From assembly GCF_002159265.1 (NCBI RefSeq), contig NZ_NFHG01000006.1:115005-179004 (forward strand): a DNA stretch of 64,000 nucleotides. The letters run 5' to 3'. Position 1 is the first letter of the stretch, and every line of letters begins with the position of its first letter. The notes under the pieces were generated by a model. It did not search any database, was not told the origin of the DNA, and saw only the letters and a list, made by a program, of their open reading frames with translations. The translations under genes were made by a program, and so were the position numbers. This document shows positions 35,958-43,730 of this stretch, piece after piece. The stretch comes from Flavonifractor sp. An82. GTDB taxonomy: Bacteria; Bacillota; Clostridia; Oscillospirales; Oscillospiraceae.

Positions 35958-36196
35958 ACAAATGAAAAAAGCCCTCCATCCCAAATCACTGGGACGAAAG
36001 GCAAACCTTCCGCGGTACCACCCGCATTTCCCGCGCACAGCGGGCACTCTGGCCCCGATAACGTGGGGCGAGACCGTCCCTGTCTCCAGGGCCGCTCCAG
36101 GACGAACCGAACGGGCCAACCCCACATCCGCTTTCAGCCGGTGACGGACGCTCTCTGCTGGGCCGGGGGCCGCTCTTTTTCCCTTCTTCGCATGTA
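35958..36196 (-). promoter_or_regulatory. T-box riboswitch of pheST
   Basis: The minus-strand leader contains the antiterminator bulge GGGTGGTACCGCG (36023-36011), preceded by stem I and a likely UUC phenylalanine specifier in GTTCGGTTCG. It ends in a terminator (GCCTTTCGTCCCA against TGGGATGGAGGGC, then T6 near 35964-35969). Uncharged tRNA-Phe would stabilise the antiterminator and switch pheST on. This covers most of the 400-nt gap between pheS and nnrDE. Confidence 0.93.
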
Positions 36197-36202
36197 AACC
36201 TA

Positions 36203-36231
36203 TTTATAGCACAGATTGACGAAAAGCGCAA
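36203..36231 (-). promoter_or_regulatory. Promoter of pheST
   Basis: On the minus strand: TTGCGC (36231-36226), 17 bases, TATAAA (36208-36203), just upstream of the T-box. Confidence 0.75.
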
Positions 36232-36239
36232 GATTAAAA

Positions 36240-36268
36240 TTGACTGGGCGGGGCGGACAGCATATAAT
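36240..36268 (+). promoter_or_regulatory. Promoter of nnrDE
   Basis: TTGACT at 36240-36245, 17 bases, TATAAT at 36263-36268. It diverges from the pheST promoter only 9 bp away. Confidence 0.8.
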
Positions 36269-36337
36269 GGGGACGGTCTGGCGGGAGGAAAAACGGTCCC
36301 GCCGGGAAACGAGAGATACCATGGAACAGGAGCGTGG

Positions 36338-37873
36338 ATGAAAATGCGAATCGCCACAGCGCAGCAGATGCGTGAGATCGACCGGATCACAATTCAGGAG
36401 CGGGGAGTGCCTTCCACCCAGCTGATGGAGCGGGCGGCCGCGGCGGTGGCCGAGGAGGTTATGGCGCTGACCGGAGACTGTGCCGGCCGGGTGGTGTGTT
36501 TCTGCGGGCCGGGCAACAACGGCGGAGACGGCGTGGCCTGTGCCCGACAGCTGCTGGAGGCGGGCTTTGAGGTGCGGTGCGTCCTGGTGGGCAGCCATGA
36601 GAAGATGACCCAGGATACCCGGGCCATGGAGGTCAAGCTGGCTGCGGCGGGCGGAAAGCTGGAGATCTTCCAGCCGGACGACCCGGATTTTGCGGCCTGG
36701 TGCCTGGAGGCGGACGCCATGGTGGACGCCATCTTCGGTATCGGACTGAACAGCGATGTGCGTGGGGACGCCCTTACCGCCATCCATATGATGAATACCT
36801 GCGACATCCCGGTGGTGTCCGCTGACATCCCCAGCGGAGTGGAGAGCGATACCGGCCGGGTACTGGGCGCAGCGGTACAGGCCGCCCGTACGGTGACCTT
36901 TACCCTGCCCAAGGCGGGCCACTTTGTAGGCAAAGGCGGCCTGTGTACCGGCAGGCTGACGGTGGTCGATATCGGCATCCCCAAAGATCTGGTGGACGCC
37001 CTGGACTGCCCGGTCCAAAGTGTGGATGGAGGGGACGTGGTTCTGCCCCGCCGCCCGCTGGACGCCCACAAAGGGGATTTCGGACGCTGCGCCATTCTGG
37101 GGGGCAGCGTGGGCTACACCGGCGCCCCGGTGCTGGCGGCCCAGGCGGCGGTGCGTACCGGTGCCGGTCTGGTGTCGCTGGGGGTGCCCACGCCTATTTG
37201 GGTGGTGGCTGCCGCCAAGCTGGATGAGGCCATGCCCTACCCGCTCCCGGCGGGGAAGGAGGGGCAGCTCTCCCTGGAGGCAGGGGAGGCCATCCACCAC
37301 AAGCTGGCGGGCTGTGGCGTGTGCCTCATCGGCCCGGGCCTGGGCCGGGGCAACGGTGTGTCCGCCGTGGTGCGCCACCTGCTGCGGGAGGTCCACATTC
37401 CGGTGATCCTGGACGCCGACGGCATAAACGCCCTGGAGGGACATATAGATATACTGGACGCGCGGCAGGGCCTCCATACGGTGCTCACTCCCCACGACGG
37501 GGAGTTTGCCCGGCTGGGGGGAGACCTGTCCGACGGGGACCGGCTGGGTGCGGCCCGGAGCTTTGCCGTGGAGCACAGCTGCTGTCTGGTGCTCAAGGGA
37601 CACCGGACCATCACCGCCTTCCCGGACGGTACTGCCTACATCAACACCACCGGCAACCCCGGCATGGCCAAGGGGGGCAGCGGCGACGTGCTGGCAGGGG
37701 TGATCCTGTCCCTGCTGGGCCAGGGTCTGCCCGCCCGGCAGGCGGTGCCCATGGCGGTGTGGCTCCACGGAGCGGCGGGCGACCTGTGCGCGGAGGAGAT
37801 CGGGGAGTACGGCATGACCCCCACCGATGTGGTGGCCGCCCTGCCCCGGGTCCTGAAGGAACACGTGGAATAA
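36338..37873 (+). CDS. nnrDE: Bifunctional NAD(P)H-hydrate repair enzyme (epimerase + ADP/ATP-dependent dehydratase)
   Basis: A 511-residue fusion. Residues 1-215 form the YjeF_N epimerase domain (CGPGNNGGDGVACARQL near 54-70 and ADIPSGVESDTGRV). Residues 235-511 form the YjeF_C dehydratase ([54 protein letters not shown]). It repairs hydrated NADH and NADPH. Two ATGs, at 36338 and 36344, are both possible; the first is kept. The downstream lipoprotein gene begins 13 nt after the stop. Confidence 0.96.
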   Translation: MKMRIATAQQMREIDRITIQERGVPSTQLMERAAAAVAEEVMALTGDCAGRVVCFCGPGNNGGDGVACARQLLEAGFEVRCVLVGSHEKMTQDTRAMEVKLAAAGGKLEIFQPDDPDFAAWCLEADAMVDAIFGIGLNSDVRGDALTAIHMMNTCDIPVVSADIPSGVESDTGRVLGAAVQAARTVTFTLPKAGHFVGKGGLCTGRLTVVDIGIPKDLVDALDCPVQSVDGGDVVLPRRPLDAHKGDFGRCAILGGSVGYTGAPVLAAQAAVRTGAGLVSLGVPTPIWVVAAAKLDEAMPYPLPAGKEGQLSLEAGEAIHHKLAGCGVCLIGPGLGRGNGVSAVVRHLLREVHIPVILDADGINALEGHIDILDARQGLHTVLTPHDGEFARLGGDLSDGDRLGAARSFAVEHSCCLVLKGHRTITAFPDGTAYINTTGNPGMAKGGSGDVLAGVILSLLGQGLPARQAVPMAVWLHGAAGDLCAEEIGEYGMTPTDVVAALPRVLKEHVE

Positions 37874-37886
37874 AGGGGGAACGGCC

Positions 37887-38501
37887 GTGCGCCGCCGAGG
37901 GTGTGTGTGCGTACTGACGATGATCCTCTGCCTGGCCCTGACCGCCTGCGGCGGCGGAGCCACCGGAGCGGAGCAGCTGGCCCTGGACATCCGGGGAGAA
38001 TACCTGGCCATGGAGGGCTGTACGGCATCGCTGACCGTCACCGCCGACTACGGCCAGCGGGTCTATGAGTACGGCATGGATCTGGAATACCGGCGGGAGG
38101 GTGAGAGCGTGTTTACCATCACCAGCCCGGAGGCTGTGGCCGGAGTGACCGCCCGGCTGGAACAGGAGGGCGGAAGCCTGGAGTACGACGGGGTGCGGGT
38201 GGAGACCGGTCCCCTGGACGACAGCGGCATGAGTCCCATGGACGCGGTGCCCGCCCTGATGCGTTACGCCGCTGAGGGCTTTATGGCCGAGTGCGTGATG
38301 GAGGAGCGGGACCAGGGGCAGGTACTGCGGGTGATCTGCCGGGACCCGGACCATCAGGCGGGGGAGGGGCAGGAGTGCTCCCTCTGGTTTGATCCGGACA
38401 GCCACGCCCTGCTGCGGGGGGAGCTGTCCCAGGACGGGTACACGGTGATCCAGTGTGTCTTTTCCGACTTTCAGCCCATGGGCTCCGCTGGAGAAGATTA
38501 A
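37887..38501 (+). CDS. Small lipoprotein of unknown function
   Basis: A 204-residue secreted lipoprotein: signal MRRRGCVCVLTMILCLALTAC with lipobox Cys21, then a mostly beta-predicted body (LDIRGEYLAMEGCTASLTVTADYG ... LEYRREGESVFTITSPEAVAGV) that loosely recalls LolA/LppX-type sheets. I do not recognise a named family. The start is GTG (37887) after AAAGGGGGA. It is likely co-transcribed with nnrDE. A bidirectional terminator follows directly. Confidence 0.75.
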   Translation: MRRRGCVCVLTMILCLALTACGGGATGAEQLALDIRGEYLAMEGCTASLTVTADYGQRVYEYGMDLEYRREGESVFTITSPEAVAGVTARLEQEGGSLEYDGVRVETGPLDDSGMSPMDAVPALMRYAAEGFMAECVMEERDQGQVLRVICRDPDHQAGEGQECSLWFDPDSHALLRGELSQDGYTVIQCVFSDFQPMGSAGED

Positions 38502-38535
38502 AAAAACAGGAGGCGCTTAGGCGCCTCCTGTTTTT
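38502..38535. terminator. Bidirectional terminator
   Basis: A 15-base perfect inverted repeat around TTAG, A5 on one side and T5 on the other, between converging genes. Confidence 0.9.
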
Positions 38536-38538
38536 GGC

Positions 38539-38880
38539 TTAAAATGCGGTGGGACCGTTGTCGTCATCGTCGCCGGGCGCGGCCTGAGCCACTTCCTGCT
38601 CCAGGTCGTCCAGCTCGGACAGACGGCGGCGCAGCTCCTCCCGCTGCTGGGCGGTCATCTCGTTGACATGCTTGTCGAACTGCTCCTCCCGGCGGCGCTG
38701 GGCCTCCTCCTGGTACTTGCGCTGGAGCTCCACGCCGTGCTTACGGCCCTCCTCCAGCGCCACGGCGCCCTTTTCCACCAGAACCTTGCCGGCCTTGCCG
38801 GCCTGCTCTGCAGCCAGGGCCACCAGACCCACGCTGGCCAGACCTACGTCCGCCAATACCTTGCCGATACCTTCCACCAT
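38539..38880 (-). CDS. Small hypothetical protein, phasin-like coiled coil
   Basis: A 113-residue protein with an alanine/glycine-rich hydrophobic N-terminus (VEGIGKVLADVGLASVGLVALAAEQAGKAGKVL) followed by a highly charged helix (KYQEEAQRRREEQFDKHVNEM ... REELRRRLSELDDLEQEV) and an acidic tail. The layout recalls phasin or YtxH-like membrane-associated proteins but no family is certain. ATG 38880 follows AAAGGAGG. The 270 nt upstream to alr holds only the alr promoter region. Confidence 0.72.
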   Translation of the reverse strand: MVEGIGKVLADVGLASVGLVALAAEQAGKAGKVLVEKGAVALEEGRKHGVELQRKYQEEAQRRREEQFDKHVNEMTAQQREELRRRLSELDDLEQEVAQAAPGDDDDNGPTAF

Positions 38881-39034
38881 AGGAATAACCTCCTTTATCA
38901 TACCCGTTGAGGGGGACCCAATGGTCCGTTGATTTGCGCGTTGTATTTATAGTATATCCGAAAGTGGCCCAAATGTCTTGAGGAATCTATGAACATTAGA
39001 TGAAAAATAGATGAAAGTGGGATCAGGTTCGGGG

Positions 39035-39063
39035 TTGTGGCGGCGGCGGCAGCGTAGTATAAT
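39035..39063 (+). promoter_or_regulatory. Promoter of alr
   Basis: TTGTGG at 39035-39040, 17 bases, TATAAT at 39058-39063. Confidence 0.65.
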
Positions 39064-39085
39064 GAGAACGGCGCAGTCTGCCCAT

Positions 39086-39122
39086 GGGCGGCAACGCCCT
39101 TTTGGTATCTGACGCAGATACC
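39086..39122 (+). other. Two stem-loops in the alr leader
   Basis: GGGCG-GCAA-CGCCC followed by TTTT (39086-39103) is a short terminator-like hairpin. It is followed by GGTATCTG-ACG-CAGATACC (39104-39122), a perfect 8-bp stem. Together they occupy the first half of the untranslated leader. Confidence 0.5.
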
Positions 39123-39152
39123 GCGTATCTTATGGCATTAAGAGGATAACCG

Positions 39153-40280
39153 ATGAAACAGACGCAGACAAGGACCTGGACGGAGATCGATCTGTCCAAT
39201 CTGGAACATAATTACAGAGCCCTGCGGGCCATGCTGCCTCAGGGCTGCCGCTTTCTGGGCGTGGTGAAGGCGGACGCCTATGGTCACGGCGCCGTGCCGG
39301 TGGCCAGGCGGCTGGAACAGCTGGGGGCTGAATACCTGGCGGTGGCCTGCCTGGACGAGGCCATGGAGCTGCGGCAGGGGGGGATCACCACCCCCATCCT
39401 GATCCTGGGCTATACCCCCGTCGAGCGGGCCAACACCCTGCTGGACGGCGGCATTACTCAGACTGTGTACGATCTGGATATGGCCAAAGCCTTGTCGGAC
39501 GCGGCGGTGGCCGCAGACAAGACCCTGAAAATTCATCTCAAGGCCGATACCGGCATGTCCCGGCTGGGCTGGCTGTGCGGCGGCGATTCCCTGACGGAGG
39601 CGGCGGACGCCATCGCCCAGGTGTGTGCCCTGCCCGGCCTGGAGGCGGAGGGGATCTACACCCACTTTGCCAACGCCGACGGGGACGAAGATTACACCAT
39701 GCTCCAGTTCACCCGCTTTTTGGACCTGCTGGAGGAGCTGAAGGGCAGGGGGATCACCTTTGCCATCCGCCACTGTGCCGCCAGCGCCGCGGCCCTCAAC
39801 TTCCCCTGCACCTATCTGGACATGGTACGGCCGGGCATTGCCCTGTACGGACACTATCCCGACCCCTCCTGCGAGGGGCTGGACGGCCCCGGCCTGCGGC
39901 CGGTCATGACCCTCAAGACCCGGGTGGCCTCGGTGAAAACGGTGCCCGCCGGGACCCCGGTGAGCTACGGCTGTACCCATGTGCTGGACCGGGAGACCAG
40001 GCTGGCCGCCCTCACCATCGGCTATGCCGACGGTCTGCCCCGGCTGTGCTCCGACAAGCTGGAGGTGCTCATCAAGGGCCAGCGGGCCCGTGTGGTGGGC
40101 CGGATCTGCATGGATATGTGCATGGCGGACGTCACCGGCCTGGACGTGGAGCCAGGGGACGAGGTGGAGGTGTTCGGCGAGCACCTGCCCATCGAGGATA
40201 TGGCGGCCATGGCGGGCACCATCCAGTACGAGCTGCTGTGCGCCGTGTCCCCCCGGGTCCACCGGGCCTATCTGGACTGA
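39153..40280 (+). CDS. alr: Alanine racemase
   Basis: A 375-residue PLP enzyme making D-alanine for peptidoglycan. The PLP lysine is Lys39 in VVKADAYGHG, and the catalytic tyrosine is Tyr272 in PVSYGCTHV. Also seen are HLKADTGMSRLGW and GRICMDMCMADVTGL. ATG 39153 follows AGAGGA. The mazF-like gene downstream reproduces the alr-toxin order of Bacillus but without the antitoxin. Confidence 0.97.
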   Translation: MKQTQTRTWTEIDLSNLEHNYRALRAMLPQGCRFLGVVKADAYGHGAVPVARRLEQLGAEYLAVACLDEAMELRQGGITTPILILGYTPVERANTLLDGGITQTVYDLDMAKALSDAAVAADKTLKIHLKADTGMSRLGWLCGGDSLTEAADAIAQVCALPGLEAEGIYTHFANADGDEDYTMLQFTRFLDLLEELKGRGITFAIRHCAASAAALNFPCTYLDMVRPGIALYGHYPDPSCEGLDGPGLRPVMTLKTRVASVKTVPAGTPVSYGCTHVLDRETRLAALTIGYADGLPRLCSDKLEVLIKGQRARVVGRICMDMCMADVTGLDVEPGDEVEVFGEHLPIEDMAAMAGTIQYELLCAVSPRVHRAYLD

Positions 40281-40480
40281 GGCACCGGCCCCGGCATCCG
40301 GGCATACAATGGGCCGGGGGAGAAAGGCCCGGCCAGACGGCGGGTGGCCGACCTGCCCCGCGAAATTTTGCAGGGCGGGTATAATTCCCGCCGCCCCGTG
40401 GGAAAATCATAGTGACCGCGTTACATAGGCCTCCGGTCGTGTGACGCTGGTGACTATTTTCCGGCGGAGTGTGAGCTTTT

Positions 40481-40846
40481 GTGGATAACAGCGTAAAACG
40501 CGGAGACATTTTTTATGCCGATCTGAGCCCCGTGGTGGGCAGCGAGCAGGGAGGCGTGCGGCCGGTGCTCATCGTGCAGAACGATGCCGGCAACCGCCAC
40601 AGCCCCACTGTCATTGCGGCGGCCATCACATCCCAGACCGGCAAGGCCCGTCTGCCAACCCACATCGAGCTCTCAGCCAACACCTACGGGCTCCCCAAGG
40701 AGTCGGTGGTGCTGCTGGAACAGATCCGGACGCTGGACAAAAGGCGGCTGAGAGAGCACATGGGACGGCTGGACGAAGCGCAGATGCAGCGGGTGGATAA
40801 CGCCATCGCGGTCAGCTTTGGCCTGCACACGGGAACCATGGTTTGA
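40481..40846 (+). CDS. mazF: MazF/PemK-family endoribonuclease toxin
   Basis: A 121-residue protein with the MazF core: [75 protein letters not shown]. It closely follows the B. subtilis NdoA/EndoA pattern, an RNase cutting at UACAU. The start is GTG 40481. No antitoxin ORF precedes it: the 200 nt after alr holds only a 39-codon frame of no recognisable type. The following gene begins 55 nt later. Confidence 0.93.
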   Translation: MDNSVKRGDIFYADLSPVVGSEQGGVRPVLIVQNDAGNRHSPTVIAAAITSQTGKARLPTHIELSANTYGLPKESVVLLEQIRTLDKRRLREHMGRLDEAQMQRVDNAIAVSFGLHTGTMV

Positions 40847-40901
40847 ACACAAGAGGGGGGAGTCGCCCGCCGGGCGGCTCCCCGCCAGACAGGAGGTACA
40901 T

Positions 40902-41444
40902 ATGAAACAGAAGAAGTGGCCGGTCCGGCTCATTTCCGGCGGTCTGATGACCCTGGCCCTGGTGGGGGTGGCGGTGGCTGCCGGACAGCAGGGCAGCAAG
41001 AACGACCCCCTGGTCACCCTCAGCTACCTGAACGACCAGGCCCTCCCCGCCATTCTGGAGCAGGTGGACGACAAGGTGGCGGACAAGCAGACCGAACTGG
41101 AGAAAAAGCTGGACGCGGTGGTGGACGGCTATGTGCAGGAGGTGGAGAGCAAGCTGAACGGCTCCTCCGGGTCCTCCTCCGGCGGTGTGTTCCAGATCGT
41201 CAACCTGAAGGCGGGACAGACAGTGGTGGGCACCGCGGCCTGCGAGTTTCTGCTGCGCTCCGGCACAGCGGTGTGCGTATCCGACTCTGCCCCCGGTCTC
41301 ATCGATACCACGGCGGGCTCCACCCTGTCCGGCGGAAGTGCCCTGACTGCCAACCACCTGTATCTGGCCACCATCGACGGCCGGGGGGTGAAGGCCTCCA
41401 CCGATGTGACCATTATGGTGCGGGGGAGCTATACCATTCAATAA
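40902..41444 (+). CDS. Membrane-anchored extracellular protein of unknown function
   Basis: A 180-residue protein with an N-terminal hydrophobic anchor (residues 7-27), a charged coiled-coil-like stretch (ILEQVDDKVADKQTELEKKLDAVVDGYVQEVESKL), a Gly/Ser linker, and a compact beta-rich C-terminus (VFQIVNLKAGQTVVGTAACEFLLRSGTAVC). Proteins of this form occur beside mazF or alr in related Clostridia as far as I recall, but I cannot name a family. ATG 40902 follows AGGAGG. A terminator shared with the next gene follows. Confidence 0.75.
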   Translation: MKQKKWPVRLISGGLMTLALVGVAVAAGQQGSKNDPLVTLSYLNDQALPAILEQVDDKVADKQTELEKKLDAVVDGYVQEVESKLNGSSGSSSGGVFQIVNLKAGQTVVGTAACEFLLRSGTAVCVSDSAPGLIDTTAGSTLSGGSALTANHLYLATIDGRGVKASTDVTIMVRGSYTIQ

Positions 41445-41456
41445 GATAAAAGAAAC

Positions 41457-41491
41457 AAAAAACGTGGACGGCATTGCCGTCCACGTTTTTT
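41457..41491. terminator. Bidirectional terminator
   Basis: A 17-base perfect inverted repeat with A6 and T6 flanks between converging genes. Confidence 0.9.
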
Positions 41492-41493
41492 CT

Positions 41494-42156
41494 TTACATC
41501 AGAGTGGGGATGATCCGGGCCAGGGCCGCCGCCAGCCTGGCGTGGCTCTCCCGGGTGAGATGCATGAAATCCACGCCGTTGCAGGCCAGGTCCAGGGTGT
41601 TGGCGTCCAGGAAGGCGCAGCCGTTCCGCCGGGCCACTTCCTCATATTCTGCCGCCAGCTGCCGGGTCTTTTCCACGCAGCCGGGGCCCATCTCGTCAGC
41701 CACCGGGGAGGTGTAGACCGCCTCCTCAATGGCCTTGGGGGCGATGATGAGAATGTTGGGCCGGCCGCCGGGACCCCAGCAGTCCACGCTTTGGGCGGCC
41801 TGAACCAGCCGCTCCATACCCCGGCCGATGGCGTGGGCATTGGCTCCCAGCCGGGACTTGGCGTCGTTGGTGCCCAGCATGATGACCAGCAGGCTGATGG
41901 CCCGGTGGCTCTTCAGGCAGGGCCGCAGATAGGGGAGGGCAGACAGCCCCTCCTCTACCGGATCGTCAAAGACGGTGGTGCGGCCGGACAGCCCTTCTTC
42001 AATCACCAGATACTGCTCGCCCAGAGCTTTTTGCAGCAGGCAGGTCCACCGTTCCTCCTCATTGAAGCGGAACAGGGCGCTGTCGGCGCAGTCTGCCGGG
42101 TCGGCGCAGTAGCCGTGGGTGTTGGAGTCCCCCAGACAGAGAATGTGGTGGCGCAT
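41494..42156 (-). CDS. SGNH/GDSL-type esterase
   Basis: A 220-residue SGNH hydrolase. Block I is LCLGDSNTHGYC (Ser10), block III is MLGTNDAKSRLG, and the catalytic Asp-x-x-His is DFMHLT near the C-terminus. Related enzymes deacetylate sugars or act as arylesterases. Its ATG follows the ROK kinase stop directly (TAAATG), so the two are translationally coupled. In a sialic acid locus, removal of O-acetyl groups from sialic acid is an attractive but unproven role. Confidence 0.85.
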   Translation of the reverse strand: MRHHILCLGDSNTHGYCADPADCADSALFRFNEEERWTCLLQKALGEQYLVIEEGLSGRTTVFDDPVEEGLSALPYLRPCLKSHRAISLLVIMLGTNDAKSRLGANAHAIGRGMERLVQAAQSVDCWGPGGRPNILIIAPKAIEEAVYTSPVADEMGPGCVEKTRQLAAEYEEVARRNGCAFLDANTLDLACNGVDFMHLTRESHARLAAALARIIPTLM

Positions 42157-43536
42157 TTACTTCAGCTCGGGCAGGGAAGCGGCGGCCACAGACTGGCCCA
42201 CACGGCGGGCCTTCTCGTCGGGCATGGTGGGATTGATCTTGTCGGCGATCTCGGGATACTCGTCGGCCAGCACCTTCAGGCAGGTCTCCAGCAGCAGGTC
42301 GCCGCCCTTGCCGGACATGACCCGGCCCAGCAGCAGCACGTGCTTGAAGCCGTAGAAGTGATGATAGAGGGCCAGAGAGTGGGCCAGGTACACGCCGATG
42401 GAGCGGTACACCGCGGCGGCGGCAGGATTGCCCTCCTCCATGGCCTTCTGCACCACCTTCAGCTTCTCGGCGGGGGAGAGGCTCTCGTCCAGCTGGATGC
42501 CGGCCCGGGGGGCCAGCTTGATAACGCCGTCCTGGGAGAAGTACTTCACGCCGCAGCCGATGTCACCGGACCACTCGTCCTCCATGGCCTCGGGGTTCAC
42601 GTCCACGGGGGCGAAGGCCAGCTCGTTGAGCCAGCCGGTGATGTTGCCATTGGCATCCACGAAGCCCACGGCCTCGCTGGTGCCCATGGCGATGCCCAGG
42701 ATGTTGTTCTCCTCCAGGCTCATGGCGCCGGCCAGAGCGGACACGTCGCCGTCGTTGGCCACCACATAGGGGATGTCGCCAAAAGTGTCCTTGATGGCGC
42801 GGATGTAGATGTCCTTTACCTTGGCGTCAAAGTCCTCCTTGGGGACCTTCAGGAACAGGGAGGCCACCATGGTGCGGTTCTCAATGTAGATACCGGCGGA
42901 GGAGACGCCCACCGCGTCCACCCGGGGCATGTGCTCGGCGGCGGACTTGAGGGCGGACACGATACCCTCATAGTGGTAGTCGGGGTCGGCAGTGGTCTTG
43001 GGGAACCACACCACCTCTTCGGAGAAGACGGGCTGGCCGTCGATGACGGCGGACACCTTGCGGTCGGAGCCGCCGGCGTCAAAGCCGATGCGGCAGCCGC
43101 CCAGGTGACGGCCCACGGCCTGGGGATTGCTCTTCTCGGCGGGCACCTGGTCGCAGTACACCACCTCAAAGGGCTTCTCATATACGTTGGACATGAAGTC
43201 GGCGTCGAAGGAACGCTTGCCGCCCACGCAGTAGGTGGCCTTCATGGCCTCGAAAATGTCCTTGTCGCCGCTGATGTACACCTTGAAGCCGCCCATGTAC
43301 CACAGCATGGTCTTGATGAGCCGGTCCACATAGTAGCGGTCGGCCTCGGCCATGTCGGGGGTGCCGTGGATAAAGGTCTTGTAGACGGCAACCTCACCGC
43401 CGGCCCGCTCCACAGCCAGGTCCAGAGGCTTCTTGGCGTCCTTCAGAAAGGAAGTGCAGAATTTGCCCAGAGGAAGAAAACCGGGGTCCAGCTCCGGTAC
43501 GTGCTTGACAGGGACTTCGATACCGAGATGTTTCAT
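42157..43536 (-). CDS. ROK family sugar kinase with N-terminal extension
   Basis: A 459-residue protein, much longer than the usual 300-residue ROK kinase. Residues 1-145 are an extension of unknown fold; the ATP-binding motif GFDAGGSDRK begins at 151. Further ROK landmarks are GVSSAGIYIENRTMV, YVVANDGDVSALAGAM (the catalytic Asp region) and ILGIAMGTSEAVGFVD. The typical CGCxGC zinc motif is not seen; SGDIGCGVKYF is in its place. In this cluster it should phosphorylate GlcNAc or ManNAc. It is transcribed away from the epimerase gene. Confidence 0.82.
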   Translation of the reverse strand: MKHLGIEVPVKHVPELDPGFLPLGKFCTSFLKDAKKPLDLAVERAGGEVAVYKTFIHGTPDMAEADRYYVDRLIKTMLWYMGGFKVYISGDKDIFEAMKATYCVGGKRSFDADFMSNVYEKPFEVVYCDQVPAEKSNPQAVGRHLGGCRIGFDAGGSDRKVSAVIDGQPVFSEEVVWFPKTTADPDYHYEGIVSALKSAAEHMPRVDAVGVSSAGIYIENRTMVASLFLKVPKEDFDAKVKDIYIRAIKDTFGDIPYVVANDGDVSALAGAMSLEENNILGIAMGTSEAVGFVDANGNITGWLNELAFAPVDVNPEAMEDEWSGDIGCGVKYFSQDGVIKLAPRAGIQLDESLSPAEKLKVVQKAMEEGNPAAAAVYRSIGVYLAHSLALYHHFYGFKHVLLLGRVMSGKGGDLLLETCLKVLADEYPEIADKINPTMPDEKARRVGQSVAAASLPELK

Positions 43537-43629
43537 GAGACGTCCTCCTTCATATGTGGGAATAAGCAGACTGTTATACGTATAGGCTACCAGCTTTTTT
43601 CAATCTGTCAAGCATATTTTCGGGATTCT

Positions 43630-43642
43630 GAAAATTATTTTC
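43630..43642. promoter_or_regulatory. Candidate RpiR-family operator between ROK kinase and epimerase genes
   Basis: GAAAATTATTTTC is a perfect 13-base palindrome located between the two divergent promoters. Its left nine bases recur at 45940-45948 in front of the binding-protein gene. RpiR-type regulators use AT-rich GAAA...TTTC palindromes. Confidence 0.45.
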
Positions 43643-43651
43643 TTTCAGGGC

Positions 43652-43680
43652 TTGACGGGGGATGTACTGACGGGTATGAT
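43652..43680 (+). promoter_or_regulatory. Promoter of the epimerase gene
   Basis: TTGACG at 43652-43657, 17 bases, TATGAT at 43675-43680, beginning 10 bp after the palindrome. On the opposite strand a TTGACA (43611-43606) marks the ROK kinase promoter, but its -10 is unclear. Confidence 0.65.
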
Positions 43681-43730
43681 GGAACCAATGGGGGAACTCT
43701 CCCAACATTGGAAAGGTGGGAATTGCAACT

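Noticed and set aside
32045..35965. A 1306-codon open frame on the plus strand opposite pheST
   Set aside because: It is antisense to well-conserved pheS and pheT, is rich in His, Gly, Val and Leu as expected for the complement of GC-ending codons, and matches no family. Similar long antisense frames lie over addA (11666-14611), the fru operon (60396-63794) and 41464-43950, and were rejected for the same reason.
40304..40423. Small ORF before mazF as a possible antitoxin
   Set aside because: The 39-codon frame (MGRGRKARPDGGWPTC...) has no ribbon-helix-helix or AbrB-type pattern, lacks a ribosome binding site and ends well before mazF.
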